A stretch of 64,000 nucleotides of DNA from Sporosarcina pasteurii (lineage in GTDB: Bacteria > Bacillota > Bacilli > Bacillales_A > Planococcaceae). Made by a program: the position numbers and the translations under genes. Below the pieces are notes generated by a model, which was given only the letters and a program-made list of their open reading frames with translations, was not told the DNA's origin and did no database searches. Location: the NCBI RefSeq assembly GCF_041295575.1, contig NZ_CP160452.1, positions 2,170,001-2,234,000 on the forward strand, written 5' to 3'. Of this stretch, positions 36,938 through 44,575 are shown piece by piece (the stretch's first letter is position 1; the number at the start of each line of letters is the position of its first letter).

Positions 36938-38386
36938 TCAACTATCTCCTTCACTCAGTATTGCGATTGGCATAATTTCAATATCTTTTGATGTTTTTTT
37001 AATTTCAAGTTGGAATATTCTTATCATGGCAGACTCTACAAAATAAAACTCATTTTCAATCCGTTCAAATGGTATTGATTGCGTAGCGTATCTTTTTTGA
37101 TTATAAACATAAAAATAATCTCGCATTGGAAAGCGGTACTTTCTCGTACCATTTTCGATATATAAAGAGTGATCATTCCATGTAACTGTATAGCCAAGTT
37201 TCTTCATCACTACTGAAATTGGGTAATACACTTGATTATTCATGACAACCGCACGCTTCTCTAACCTATCCGTTCCTGAAACAATAATAACTTGAGGACT
37301 TTCCAGTAGAAGCGGATATGTTTGCCCATCAAGTTGGCTGTTTTTCGTAAAAAAAGATGTTTGGTAGCCTGTTACTTCTTCAAAAACTTGGGTTAACACG
37401 CCTGCATCTAATGCTTGACCATGTCTTTCTTGAATTTTATCTGTGATTTGTTTTATTTCCACCGAAGTTAAATGACTTAGTAAAACGTTATAAGCATTAC
37501 GGGACGACTCCGCGCCCATTTCCTCATTTAAAATGAAGGAGGCAGCGATTTCTACAGCAAGTTTATCCTCGATAGACGTTTCGTACATTTTATAAAATTG
37601 ATTTAAAACATATTGATGTACAGCTATGTTCATTTGTTTTTTTTCTGTAATGATAAAGCGATCTGAAGTAATTAATTTATGTTCATCACTTAACATAATC
37701 GTTGTATGCGGGGCATCAATTATGGTTAGCATATTTTCTATTTTTTGAACTTCTTCCGGATGTACCGACTGGTTTGAACTATATATTGTCACGCGATCAC
37801 TTGAATAAACAATATTTCGTCTTTTCCTCTGCCAGTATAAATCGGGTACTGCACCTTCCCCGAGAAAAAGCGTGTAATCGATGAGGTCCAAACTTTTATT
37901 TCCCACTTCTCGTAAACCAGTTATCCACATGCCACCCTTGTTTATTTCATCGGCAAGATGAATAATGGTAGTATTTGCATTCGCTTTGTGTAATGTAGCA
38001 TAAACCGATGTAAACATATTCCCCTCGACTGTAGAATCATTTTTAGGCATCACATACGAAATAGATTGCCGCGTTTCTTCGCCTTCAGTAAAAGCGGTTA
38101 CATGGTTATCGAGTCGGGAACAAGTATCCTCCCCTTCTAAATGACATGTACGTTGCTCACTTTCCTCTGGCCAAACAATCTCCAGACGATTTTGTGGCAA
38201 ATTACTAAAATGATGGCGAATGATTAATTCATCATTTCGATTAATCATTTCAATTTCCTGATCGTATGTAAGTTGATCGATATTGCCTTTAGTCGAATCG
38301 TTTGCTTCCTGATAGTGCACATAGATTAGAAGTGCGTTAGTCAACAAGAGCAATACGAGTGCTTTTGTTATTTTTTTCAAATACAC
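36938..38386 (-). CDS. Unrecognised secreted or anchored protein with copper-amine-oxidase-like stalk domain
   Basis: I do not recognise a named family for the main part. The 482-residue product has an N-terminal signal/anchor helix (about 6-23), a large extracytoplasmic region without HExxH or other protease motif that I can see, a paired Cys segment (TCHLEGEDTC, about 79-88) and, at about 395-475, a copper-amine-oxidase N-terminal-type module (VVMNNQVYYPISVVMKKLGY, then TWNDHSLYIENG). Such modules bind cell-wall or matrix parts in Bacillales. It is coupled to rsmD by TGAATG. It occupies the interval between ylbG and rsmD, where B. subtilis has no such gene. Confidence 0.75.
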   Translation of the reverse strand: MYLKKITKALVLLLLTNALLIYVHYQEANDSTKGNIDQLTYDQEIEMINRNDELIIRHHFSNLPQNRLEIVWPEESEQRTCHLEGEDTCSRLDNHVTAFTEGEETRQSISYVMPKNDSTVEGNMFTSVYATLHKANANTTIIHLADEINKGGMWITGLREVGNKSLDLIDYTLFLGEGAVPDLYWQRKRRNIVYSSDRVTIYSSNQSVHPEEVQKIENMLTIIDAPHTTIMLSDEHKLITSDRFIITEKKQMNIAVHQYVLNQFYKMYETSIEDKLAVEIAASFILNEEMGAESSRNAYNVLLSHLTSVEIKQITDKIQERHGQALDAGVLTQVFEEVTGYQTSFFTKNSQLDGQTYPLLLESPQVIIVSGTDRLEKRAVVMNNQVYYPISVVMKKLGYTVTWNDHSLYIENGTRKYRFPMRDYFYVYNQKRYATQSIPFERIENEFYFVESAMIRIFQLEIKKTSKDIEIMPIAILSEGDS

Positions 38387-38511
38387 ACCTCCATCTATGC
38401 CTTCTTCCTAAATCGTTTCATATGAGGTTCTCAATATGCGTAGCAAGGAATATTCATCTGCCAGGATTATTGGGATTATTGGGTTTCCCAATTAATCATC
38501 CATTCTGGTCT

Positions 38512-38784
38512 TTAGAGACCAGTCTTATAATCATATTCTTTCGCCTTATCTGGTTTTGCATTTTCATAAGTTGTCTTTAAAAAAGGGCGATAGGAAGGTA
38601 CGACTCTTTTTACTGATGAAAGTTGCCTCACTTTTTTCATAACAGATTCAACGTCTTCCTGATTACAATAAAGGACTACATATTTCATTTTTCTTGATAT
38701 ATAATGGACATGTCCATATTTTCGAAGTGACTTTGCTTGTCTTAAATTATGCAAATAAATGATTATACCTTGTCGTTTGATCAT
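38512..38784 (-). CDS. ylbG: YlbG family protein (UPF0298/DUF2129)
   Basis: Short cytoplasmic protein (90 residues) of unknown function, conserved across Bacillales next to rsmD. Diagnostic texts: [40 protein letters not shown] and [15 protein letters not shown]. The stop codon lies in the loop of a CTGGTCT/AGACCAG hairpin, followed by a second hairpin ATTGGG/CCCAAT (38484-38498); neither has a T-run. Confidence 0.93.
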   Translation of the reverse strand: MIKRQGIIIYLHNLRQAKSLRKYGHVHYISRKMKYVVLYCNQEDVESVMKKVRQLSSVKRVVPSYRPFLKTTYENAKPDKAKEYDYKTGL

Positions 38785-38926
38785 CTAATTCCCTCTTTTC
38801 CTACACACTACAATACCATATGTCTGAAAAGAGCTGCAACTACAATTAGAACGATCCATTCGTATCATTTTATTAAAAAACTCTACATGAATGATTGATT
38901 CATCGGTTACCAAAGGAGGAATTCTC

Positions 38927-39838
38927 ATGGGAAGAAAAAGAACTGTCGCCCTAACTGTAGGAGCTGCGAGTATAGCTGCATGGGCTGCTTCTAAAGCGAT
39001 GTCTAAGTCCATCCCTCGCACCGAAAAGAAAGCGCTAAATTTCGATAGCCCGATTGTATTAGCCAACCGTGGTGGCCTACTAGAAGCGCCTGAACATACG
39101 AATGCAGCTTTTAGTCATTCAGCATCGTACGGTGTCCATGGTTTTGCGGTCGATATCCGTTTAACGAAAGATGAGCAGATTGTCGTGTTTCATGATGAAT
39201 ATGTGAACCGAACAACAAATCTTGAAGGTAAATTAGCAGATTATTCGTTAAGCGAAATAAAAGAAGCCGATGCTGGTTATCACTTTAAAGATAAAAATGG
39301 AGAATTCCCTTATAGAGGGAAAGGCGAAACTGTTTTATCCCTTAAAGAGCTTTTAGAACAATTTCCACACCTGTTTATTTGTATTAACATTCAAGAAACA
39401 CCTGATACATATGAAGGTAGCTTGATTCCTTCAAAGTTATGGTATCTTATCGAAGAATTGGGAGCTGAAGATCGCCTTGCCGTTACAAGTGCTTTTGATG
39501 AGCAAGTTGACCGTTTTAATTTATATGCCCAAAACCGGGTTGCTATCGGAGCGGGAAATCGTGAAATCAAAAAAGCCTATACTGCTTTCACAAGCCAATT
39601 CGGGCATTTTTATCAACCAACCACTGACTTGTTTTGTTGCCCCCACAAAATGGGGATATTCTCAATCGGGAGAGCTGGATTTATCAATTTCTTATCGAAG
39701 TTAAATATACCGATTTATTTTACAGATGTTGATGAACCTGACAATATTACAACGCTTATCAACGCAGGCGCTGCTGGCTTTATTACTGATCAACCCACTG
39801 TCATGATGAAAACCATTCAAAATGCTGTTGCTGAATAA
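38927..39838 (+). CDS. GDPD-fold protein with altered catalytic residues
   Basis: TIM-barrel protein of the glycerophosphodiester phosphodiesterase family (303 residues, N-terminal signal-like helix 5-25). The usual HRG is NRG (N47-R48-G49), and the metal-binding ExD reads A74-V-D76; the second His (H89 in VFHDE) remains. Loss of one catalytic His and one metal ligand suggests it is not a normal phosphodiesterase. The start has AAAGGAGGA upstream. It stands alone on the plus strand between ylbG and ylbF, convergent with ylbF. Confidence 0.85.
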   Translation: MGRKRTVALTVGAASIAAWAASKAMSKSIPRTEKKALNFDSPIVLANRGGLLEAPEHTNAAFSHSASYGVHGFAVDIRLTKDEQIVVFHDEYVNRTTNLEGKLADYSLSEIKEADAGYHFKDKNGEFPYRGKGETVLSLKELLEQFPHLFICINIQETPDTYEGSLIPSKLWYLIEELGAEDRLAVTSAFDEQVDRFNLYAQNRVAIGAGNREIKKAYTAFTSQFGHFYQPTTDLFCCPHKMGIFSIGRAGFINFLSKLNIPIYFTDVDEPDNITTLINAGAAGFITDQPTVMMKTIQNAVAE

Positions 39839-39840
39839 TT

Positions 39841-39881
39841 AAAAAATGCCGGACTTACGAAAATGTAAGTTCAGCATTTTT
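39841..39881. terminator. Bidirectional terminator between the GDPD-like gene and ylbF
   Basis: AAAATGC and GGACTTAC pair with GTAAGTTC and GCATTTT around a GAAAAT loop, with A and T runs on both sides. Two bases after the GDPD stop. Confidence 0.88.
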
Positions 39882-39883
39882 AG

Positions 39884-40327
39884 TTAAGCCGAGCAAGAAC
39901 AGCTTCCACCAGAACCGCAGCCGCTTCCGCAAGATGAATCAGTGAAGAAACCATTACCTGTTGGAACTTTCACCGACTCTGATACAGTCTTTCCGATAAT
40001 CATTCCAATTTCATCGAATAATTGCTGTACATCGTTTTCTGCAAGACGAAGCGCAGCTACTTGTTCATTTAAATCCAACTCTCTTTTACGTAGTCGGATA
40101 TCTTTCATCACAGTTCTATAATCTGGATGATACCGTCCAAACCGTTGCACTTCTTCATAACGCTCTTTTAGTATGGTAAATTCTTTAATCGATTTTACAA
40201 GAACATCATTCGAATAAACAGCTTCTCGGGCTTTATTATATTCTTCAACGACTTCAGATGAAGCCATGATTTTTATTAGTTCTTCCGCATGTTCGATGAT
40301 GGTGAGCCATTCATCAGTGATTAGCAT
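39884..40327 (-). CDS. ylbF: YlbF, Y-complex (RNase Y specificity) subunit
   Basis: YlbF/YmcA-family helical protein; with YmcA and YaaT it forms a complex that steers RNase Y mRNA cleavage and affects competence, biofilm and sporulation. The 147-residue protein has the helical core (EYNKAREAVYSNDVLVKSIKEF) and a strikingly Cys/Gly/Ser-rich tail (SSCGSGCGSGGSCSCSA), five cysteines, fitting the reported iron-sulfur cluster of the complex. The ATG at 40327 has the best spacing (nine bases) to GGAGGGG; two earlier Met codons are too close or upstream. Confidence 0.92.
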   Translation of the reverse strand: MLITDEWLTIIEHAEELIKIMASSEVVEEYNKAREAVYSNDVLVKSIKEFTILKERYEEVQRFGRYHPDYRTVMKDIRLRKRELDLNEQVAALRLAENDVQQLFDEIGMIIGKTVSESVKVPTGNGFFTDSSCGSGCGSGGSCSCSA

Positions 40328-40393
40328 TAGATTCATCCCCTCCACTCACATTCAATCATAACAGATTCATATGAGTTCGTGAATGGTCGGGAC

Positions 40394-41866
40394 TTACTTT
40401 ATGTTCGCAAATAAAGCTTGCTCTGCAATTTCGACATCAGAAAATGGGAGTATTTCCCTCCCAATATGTTGTGTTTTTTCATGTCCTTTCCCTGCAATTA
40501 GTACGATATCCCCTGCAGATGCAATGGAAATTGCCCTTTGAATTGCTTTAGCTCTATCGACTTCGACTTGGACAGCAGTACTCCCTTCGGAAAAACCCGC
40601 TGTAATATCTTGAATAATGGTCAATGGGTCTTCATTTCTCGGATTATCAGAGGTTACTAAGATAGTAGAAGAATAGAATGCCGCGATTTCCCCCATCTCT
40701 TTTCTTTTTCCTTTATCACGATTTCCCCCACAACCAAAAACAGTAATAATCCTTTCTTGGCTTTCTTTAGCGAGTGATTGTAAGACAGTTTCCAACGCAT
40801 CAGGCGTATGCGCATAATCGATAATCACTGTAACACCATTACGCTCTATCCTTTGCATTCTTCCTTCAGGTAATGATAACAAAGAGGTATGAGTAAAAAT
40901 CTCTTCAAATGGATGAGAAAGGATGTGCAATGCGCTAATTGCCGCTACTGCATTCATTTGGTTAAAAAATTCAAAAACAGGGAGCTTTAATTCCTGTTCA
41001 AAAGTAGGCGCTTTTACTTTATAAGTTCCGCTTTCATTGATAAGTTGAACGTCAGATGCCCCTCCTGTACCGAAAAGAGTAAACGGTTGTGAAGAATTCT
41101 TTGTCATGTCAACACATATATCATCATCACAATTCACAACGAGATGCTTTGCCTTGTAAACTAGCTTTTGCTTTGCTTGAATATATGCCTCTTTACTTCC
41201 GTGTTCTTCATAATGATCAACACCTACATTTAGTAAAATGCCAATGTCAATCTCACAATCTTCCAATCGATCTGTGGATAATCCAAGAGACGAAGCTTCC
41301 ATGATGATATGCTTGATTCCCTTTTCTTCACAATCCTTAAGTAACGGATGGAGATACTCTGCGGGCAACGTTGTCATTGATGGAATATCGTAGGTAGCTC
41401 GCACACCATCAATAAATACCCCTAACGTTCCAATCACAGCAGTGCGCAGCCCTAAGCCATTTAAGAGTTGACCAATAAAGTGGCTTACCGTCGTCTTACC
41501 ATTTGTTCCCGTTACCGCAATAATCGTTAAGCGTTCCGATGGGTTTCCTGATAACCTTGCACTCGCATGTGATAAAAACTTTCTGCAATCCGGGACAACG
41601 ATTAATGGAACGTCACGAGATAAGTCAATGGATACCGGCCTATCAAGTACAATTCCCGCAGCTCCTAGTCGAATTGCCTCTTCTATATATGAAATTCCAT
41701 CCACTTTCTCTCCTTTCCTCGCAACAAATAGGAATCCAGGTTTGACAGCTTTAGAGTTTTCCGTAACGCCAACCACTGGAATACTAAACTTTTCACCAGT
41801 AAACGTACACGGCCAGTCTTTAAGTAACTCTTGTAAAAGTAACACGCTACTCCCCTTCCCGAACAT
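40394..41866 (-). CDS. murE: UDP-MurNAc-L-Ala-D-Glu--meso-DAP ligase (MurE, DAP type)
   Basis: Mur ligase that adds the third stem-peptide residue. The 490-residue protein has the N-terminal UDP-binding domain, the ATP loop AVTGTNGKTTVSHFIGQLL (about 108-126), the Mur central motifs (NVGVDHYEEHGS) and the C-terminal FGCGGNRDKGKR. The substrate signature is DNPR (407-410) with AGKGHE (458-463), as in DAP-adding MurE of E. coli and B. subtilis; lysine-adding MurE lacks the Arg. It stands outside the dcw cluster, between ylbF and a divergent aspartokinase-like gene. Sole or second murE cannot be told from this window. Confidence 0.93.
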   Translation of the reverse strand: MFGKGSSVLLLQELLKDWPCTFTGEKFSIPVVGVTENSKAVKPGFLFVARKGEKVDGISYIEEAIRLGAAGIVLDRPVSIDLSRDVPLIVVPDCRKFLSHASARLSGNPSERLTIIAVTGTNGKTTVSHFIGQLLNGLGLRTAVIGTLGVFIDGVRATYDIPSMTTLPAEYLHPLLKDCEEKGIKHIIMEASSLGLSTDRLEDCEIDIGILLNVGVDHYEEHGSKEAYIQAKQKLVYKAKHLVVNCDDDICVDMTKNSSQPFTLFGTGGASDVQLINESGTYKVKAPTFEQELKLPVFEFFNQMNAVAAISALHILSHPFEEIFTHTSLLSLPEGRMQRIERNGVTVIIDYAHTPDALETVLQSLAKESQERIITVFGCGGNRDKGKRKEMGEIAAFYSSTILVTSDNPRNEDPLTIIQDITAGFSEGSTAVQVEVDRAKAIQRAISIASAGDIVLIAGKGHEKTQHIGREILPFSDVEIAEQALFANIK

Positions 41867-41960
41867 TTTGTCAATAAGCGAATATATTATTGAGAACGAA
41901 CCAATTAAAGCTTTGTAATATTGAAGATTTGAAGATGCAGTTCCGACAAGATGAATTACT

Positions 41961-41994
41961 TCTGAAATGAAGTTTCAATTTATGGTATGAAACT
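41961..41994. promoter_or_regulatory. Divergent control region of murE and the aspartokinase-like gene
   Basis: The 166-base gap 41867-42032 holds a perfect seven-base inverted repeat AGTTTCA/TGAAACT (41971-41994). Beside it lies ACTTC/GAAGT, shared with the first arm. On the minus strand the loop encodes CATACCATA (41981-41989), a sigma-E/sigma-K-type -10; its -35 is poor. Operator function and sporulation control are inferred. Confidence 0.4.
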
Positions 41995-42032
41995 GATGTT
42001 TCGAATGACACGAAGAAAGTTGGGGGACTTTT

Positions 42033-42764
42033 ATGATTGTGCAAAAATTTGGCGGAATCGCCATGCAAAGTGAAGAAATGAGAAATTACAGCATGAACCA
42101 CATATTAGATGGCATCAAACAGTATGAAAAAATTGTCGTCGTCGTATCTGCAATTGGTCGATTAGGGGACCCATATGCAACGGACAGCCTAATTAATCTT
42201 TCCGAAGCCTTTGCATCGGATTATGTTGCTCGAGACCTCGTAGCATCCTGTGGTGAACTTATAGCATCCGCTGTTCTTTCAGCAGAGTTACATCAGTTCG
42301 GGGTATCTAACACAGTTCTCCACGGTAAACAAACTGGAATTGTAACGGCAGGTGATTTTGGGGACGCTACACTTGAAGCCATTGACACATCCAACATTAT
42401 TAAATCTTTAGAACAAGTTGATTGCGTTATCATTCCTGGCTTTCAAGGGATGGATAAGTTAGGAAACGTGATGACTTTAGGGAGAGGTGGCAGTGATTTA
42501 ACAGCAGTTGCACTCGCCGATTCACTTCAAGCTTCTCACGTAGAATTTTTTAAAGATGTTCCGGGTGTATTAACAGGAGACCCTAATTTTGTTTCTGACT
42601 ATGAAAAATACGACTTTCTAAGTTTCGACGAATTTCTCACCCTACTAAATGGAGACAATACAATCGTCCAAAAGAGAGCAGCAATACTTGCAAAAGAAAA
42701 AGCGATTCCATTATATGTTAGAGGAATCGCTAGTTCAGAAACAGGAACTTGGATAACAAACTAA
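42033..42764 (+). CDS. Aspartokinase-like protein without ACT domains
   Basis: Amino-acid-kinase-fold protein (243 residues) with aspartokinase motifs: KFGG (5-8), VVVVSAIGRLGD (35-46), GEL at 74-76, PGFQG (135-139), GRGGSD (150-155) and FFKDVPGVLTGDP (172-184). The usual KFGGTSV start reads KFGGIAM. It ends after the catalytic domain, so both C-terminal ACT regulatory domains (about 160 residues) are absent and lysine/threonine feedback is not expected. It diverges from a DAP-type murE, suggesting supply of aspartyl phosphate for DAP or dipicolinate. Activity is not proven; it could be a related kinase. Confidence 0.75.
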   Translation: MIVQKFGGIAMQSEEMRNYSMNHILDGIKQYEKIVVVVSAIGRLGDPYATDSLINLSEAFASDYVARDLVASCGELIASAVLSAELHQFGVSNTVLHGKQTGIVTAGDFGDATLEAIDTSNIIKSLEQVDCVIIPGFQGMDKLGNVMTLGRGGSDLTAVALADSLQASHVEFFKDVPGVLTGDPNFVSDYEKYDFLSFDEFLTLLNGDNTIVQKRAAILAKEKAIPLYVRGIASSETGTWITN

Positions 42765-42792
42765 ATATTCTTTTCTAAGAAAACAATAATCA

Positions 42793-43878
42793 TTATCTTT
42801 TATTTTCAACAGGCACTTTGATGAATGTTTGAGCGAAATAATTATTATATGCGCCAGTTCCTAAATGAGTGAAATCCTTATCCAACATGACTTTTCGATG
42901 ATCTGATGAATTCATCCAACCATGCACCGCTTCTATTGCATCAACGTAATTGAATGCGGTGTTTTCACCTGCCTTCTTATGTTCAATAGAGGCTTTTTTC
43001 AGTCGATTAGATAGACTCTCCTCTTTAGTCGCTTCTTCTTTCAAGTTATTTTCCAATGCCAAAAACTCGCTATGTTTCCGCGCAAAGGTACTCAAGGAGT
43101 AATCACCTTGTAATTCTGAAACTTGATGTTTCACTCGCTGTAGATTTGTTAACTCAAAGATTTGCCGCTCAATTGTCCTATCCACTTCAATTTGTAATGT
43201 AGATGAAGGCGGTTTAGAGGTGAGCAGTTCGCCCATATACGTCATTTCATATGGTTGATGAAGCACTAATGTAGCAGGATCAATAAATCGTACGCCTGCC
43301 AGTCCATTATTCTCTCTATCGATATACAGTTGTGCAAATAAGTCCTTATATATAATTAAAGGCCGGCTATGTAAATCTTCACTATTTAAAGAAAACGTAT
43401 ATATATTATCTGCAACATTCACATCTACTTCGGAACCGACAATTGTAAATCGGTAAATATCATTTATATCTTGACCGATTTCAAACGGGGCAACATTCGA
43501 TGTGTCATCGGCTGTATAGAGTTGATTTACAATGCCATCGCGTGTAACACCGACCATGAGTCGTTTGTCATTCTCGTATATCCACCAATCATATTGATAA
43601 CTAGATGGTTCGATACGCTTTGGTTTACCTAACACTTCAATTAAAGTATCTACAGGTTCTCCAACATAAATAGAGATTCCTTCCTCCGGTCGAGCTGACT
43701 GTGGAATCGCAGAGCCTACTCCTTTATCTTCAACTGGTACCGCAGTCCCTTGTTTAACAGGCGCCTCTAGCGGTTCATTTTCTTTTACGCGTTCTCCCAT
43801 CACATAGAAAACGAGAAGAACAGCAACTAGTAGGACAGCTATTCTGAAAATATTCTTCAACCAAATCCCTGCTTTCAA
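42793..43878 (-). CDS. ylbC: YlbC-like CAP-domain protein
   Basis: Membrane-anchored extracytoplasmic protein (361 residues): N-terminal anchor (about 10-27), a CAP-associated N-terminal domain (about 65-205, with GKPKRIEPSSYQYDWWIYENDK and MVGVTRDGIVNQLY) and a C-terminal CAP/SCP domain (about 235-350, with RKHSEFLALENNL, KKAGENTAFNYVDAIEAVHGWMNSSDHRKVML and THLGTGAY). Function is unknown. Starts are TTG at 43878 or TTG at 43860; the latter has a weak AGGGA site. Position next to ylbF/ylbG genes matches B. subtilis. Confidence 0.88.
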   Translation of the reverse strand: MKAGIWLKNIFRIAVLLVAVLLVFYVMGERVKENEPLEAPVKQGTAVPVEDKGVGSAIPQSARPEEGISIYVGEPVDTLIEVLGKPKRIEPSSYQYDWWIYENDKRLMVGVTRDGIVNQLYTADDTSNVAPFEIGQDINDIYRFTIVGSEVDVNVADNIYTFSLNSEDLHSRPLIIYKDLFAQLYIDRENNGLAGVRFIDPATLVLHQPYEMTYMGELLTSKPPSSTLQIEVDRTIERQIFELTNLQRVKHQVSELQGDYSLSTFARKHSEFLALENNLKEEATKEESLSNRLKKASIEHKKAGENTAFNYVDAIEAVHGWMNSSDHRKVMLDKDFTHLGTGAYNNYFAQTFIKVPVENKR

Positions 43879-43987
43879 CTAAATTTAAACGTACATTCGA
43901 TGTCCCTACAATTTTGCTAGATATTCCCCAATAAGACCGAAACCTAAAATCATTCTGTACCCTAATCTCATCGACACAATGTTGTCA

Positions 43988-44016
43988 TTGCAACTGCAAC
44001 GAAAGTGTTCTATTAT
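43988..44016 (+). promoter_or_regulatory. Sigma-A promoter candidate of yugN
   Basis: TTGCAA (43988-43993), 17 bases, TATTAT (44011-44016), 52 bases before the yugN start. Confidence 0.5.
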
Positions 44017-44067
44017 GAATAGGTATAGTGTATTTTCTGGATAATCGATAAAAGGAGGATTCAATCT

Positions 44068-44436
44068 ATGTATATTGAAAATACTGGCATTGAAAATATC
44101 GTTTCGGATTTATTCATACTTGATGAAATTATGCTACAACATGATTTAATTCGTGGTGGACAATGGGACTACGAGCGCGTTACTTATGATAAAAAGTATA
44201 CGCTTAAAGAAGGTACTTTTTATCTGCGTATTTTCGGTTTCGCAACAGAAGGCGATGTTGACGCACGTGACGCAATTATTCAACTTAAAAAACCTGTCAT
44301 CGGGAAGCATTACTACCCATTCGGCGTAGAATACGGTGAAGACGAACATTTCCCTGAAAGCCTTATCAAAGATTGTGAAACAACATTAAAGAAAGTGTTA
44401 GTTGCATTAGAAAAACATAATTTAAAGAAAGTTTGA
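44068..44436 (+). CDS. yugN: YugN-like family protein
   Basis: Cytoplasmic protein (122 residues) of the YugN family, with the texts IVSDLFILDEIMLQHDLIRGGQWDYERVTYD and KPVIGKHYYPFGVEYGEDEHFP. Conserved in Bacillales, function unknown. It is monocistronic: AAAGGAGG lies nine bases before the ATG and a terminator follows. Confidence 0.9.
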   Translation: MYIENTGIENIVSDLFILDEIMLQHDLIRGGQWDYERVTYDKKYTLKEGTFYLRIFGFATEGDVDARDAIIQLKKPVIGKHYYPFGVEYGEDEHFPESLIKDCETTLKKVLVALEKHNLKKV

Positions 44437-44447
44437 TTTTTCGATAG

Positions 44448-44477
44448 CCGAAGAACTTTAGATTCTTCGGTTTTTTT
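44448..44477 (+). terminator. Rho-independent terminator after yugN
   Basis: CCGAAGAA, 7-base loop, TTCTTCGG, then TTTTTTT, 11 bases past the stop. Confidence 0.95.
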
Positions 44478-44575
44478 GTCAATAAAAGCGTTTGCTCATA
44501 CCTAGTAAGTATATCTATTCAAATCTAAATAATTGGTTATAATAAAGGTAATATGAATTATTGGAGGAATGAGCA

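Noticed and set aside
38460..38485. Short GATTATTGG tandem repeat
   Set aside because: Only two and a bit copies, in a non-coding gap; too small to call a repeat element.
41871..42101. Minus-strand frame over the murE/kinase gap
   Set aside because: It overlaps the start of the kinase gene and has no family resemblance; more likely chance.
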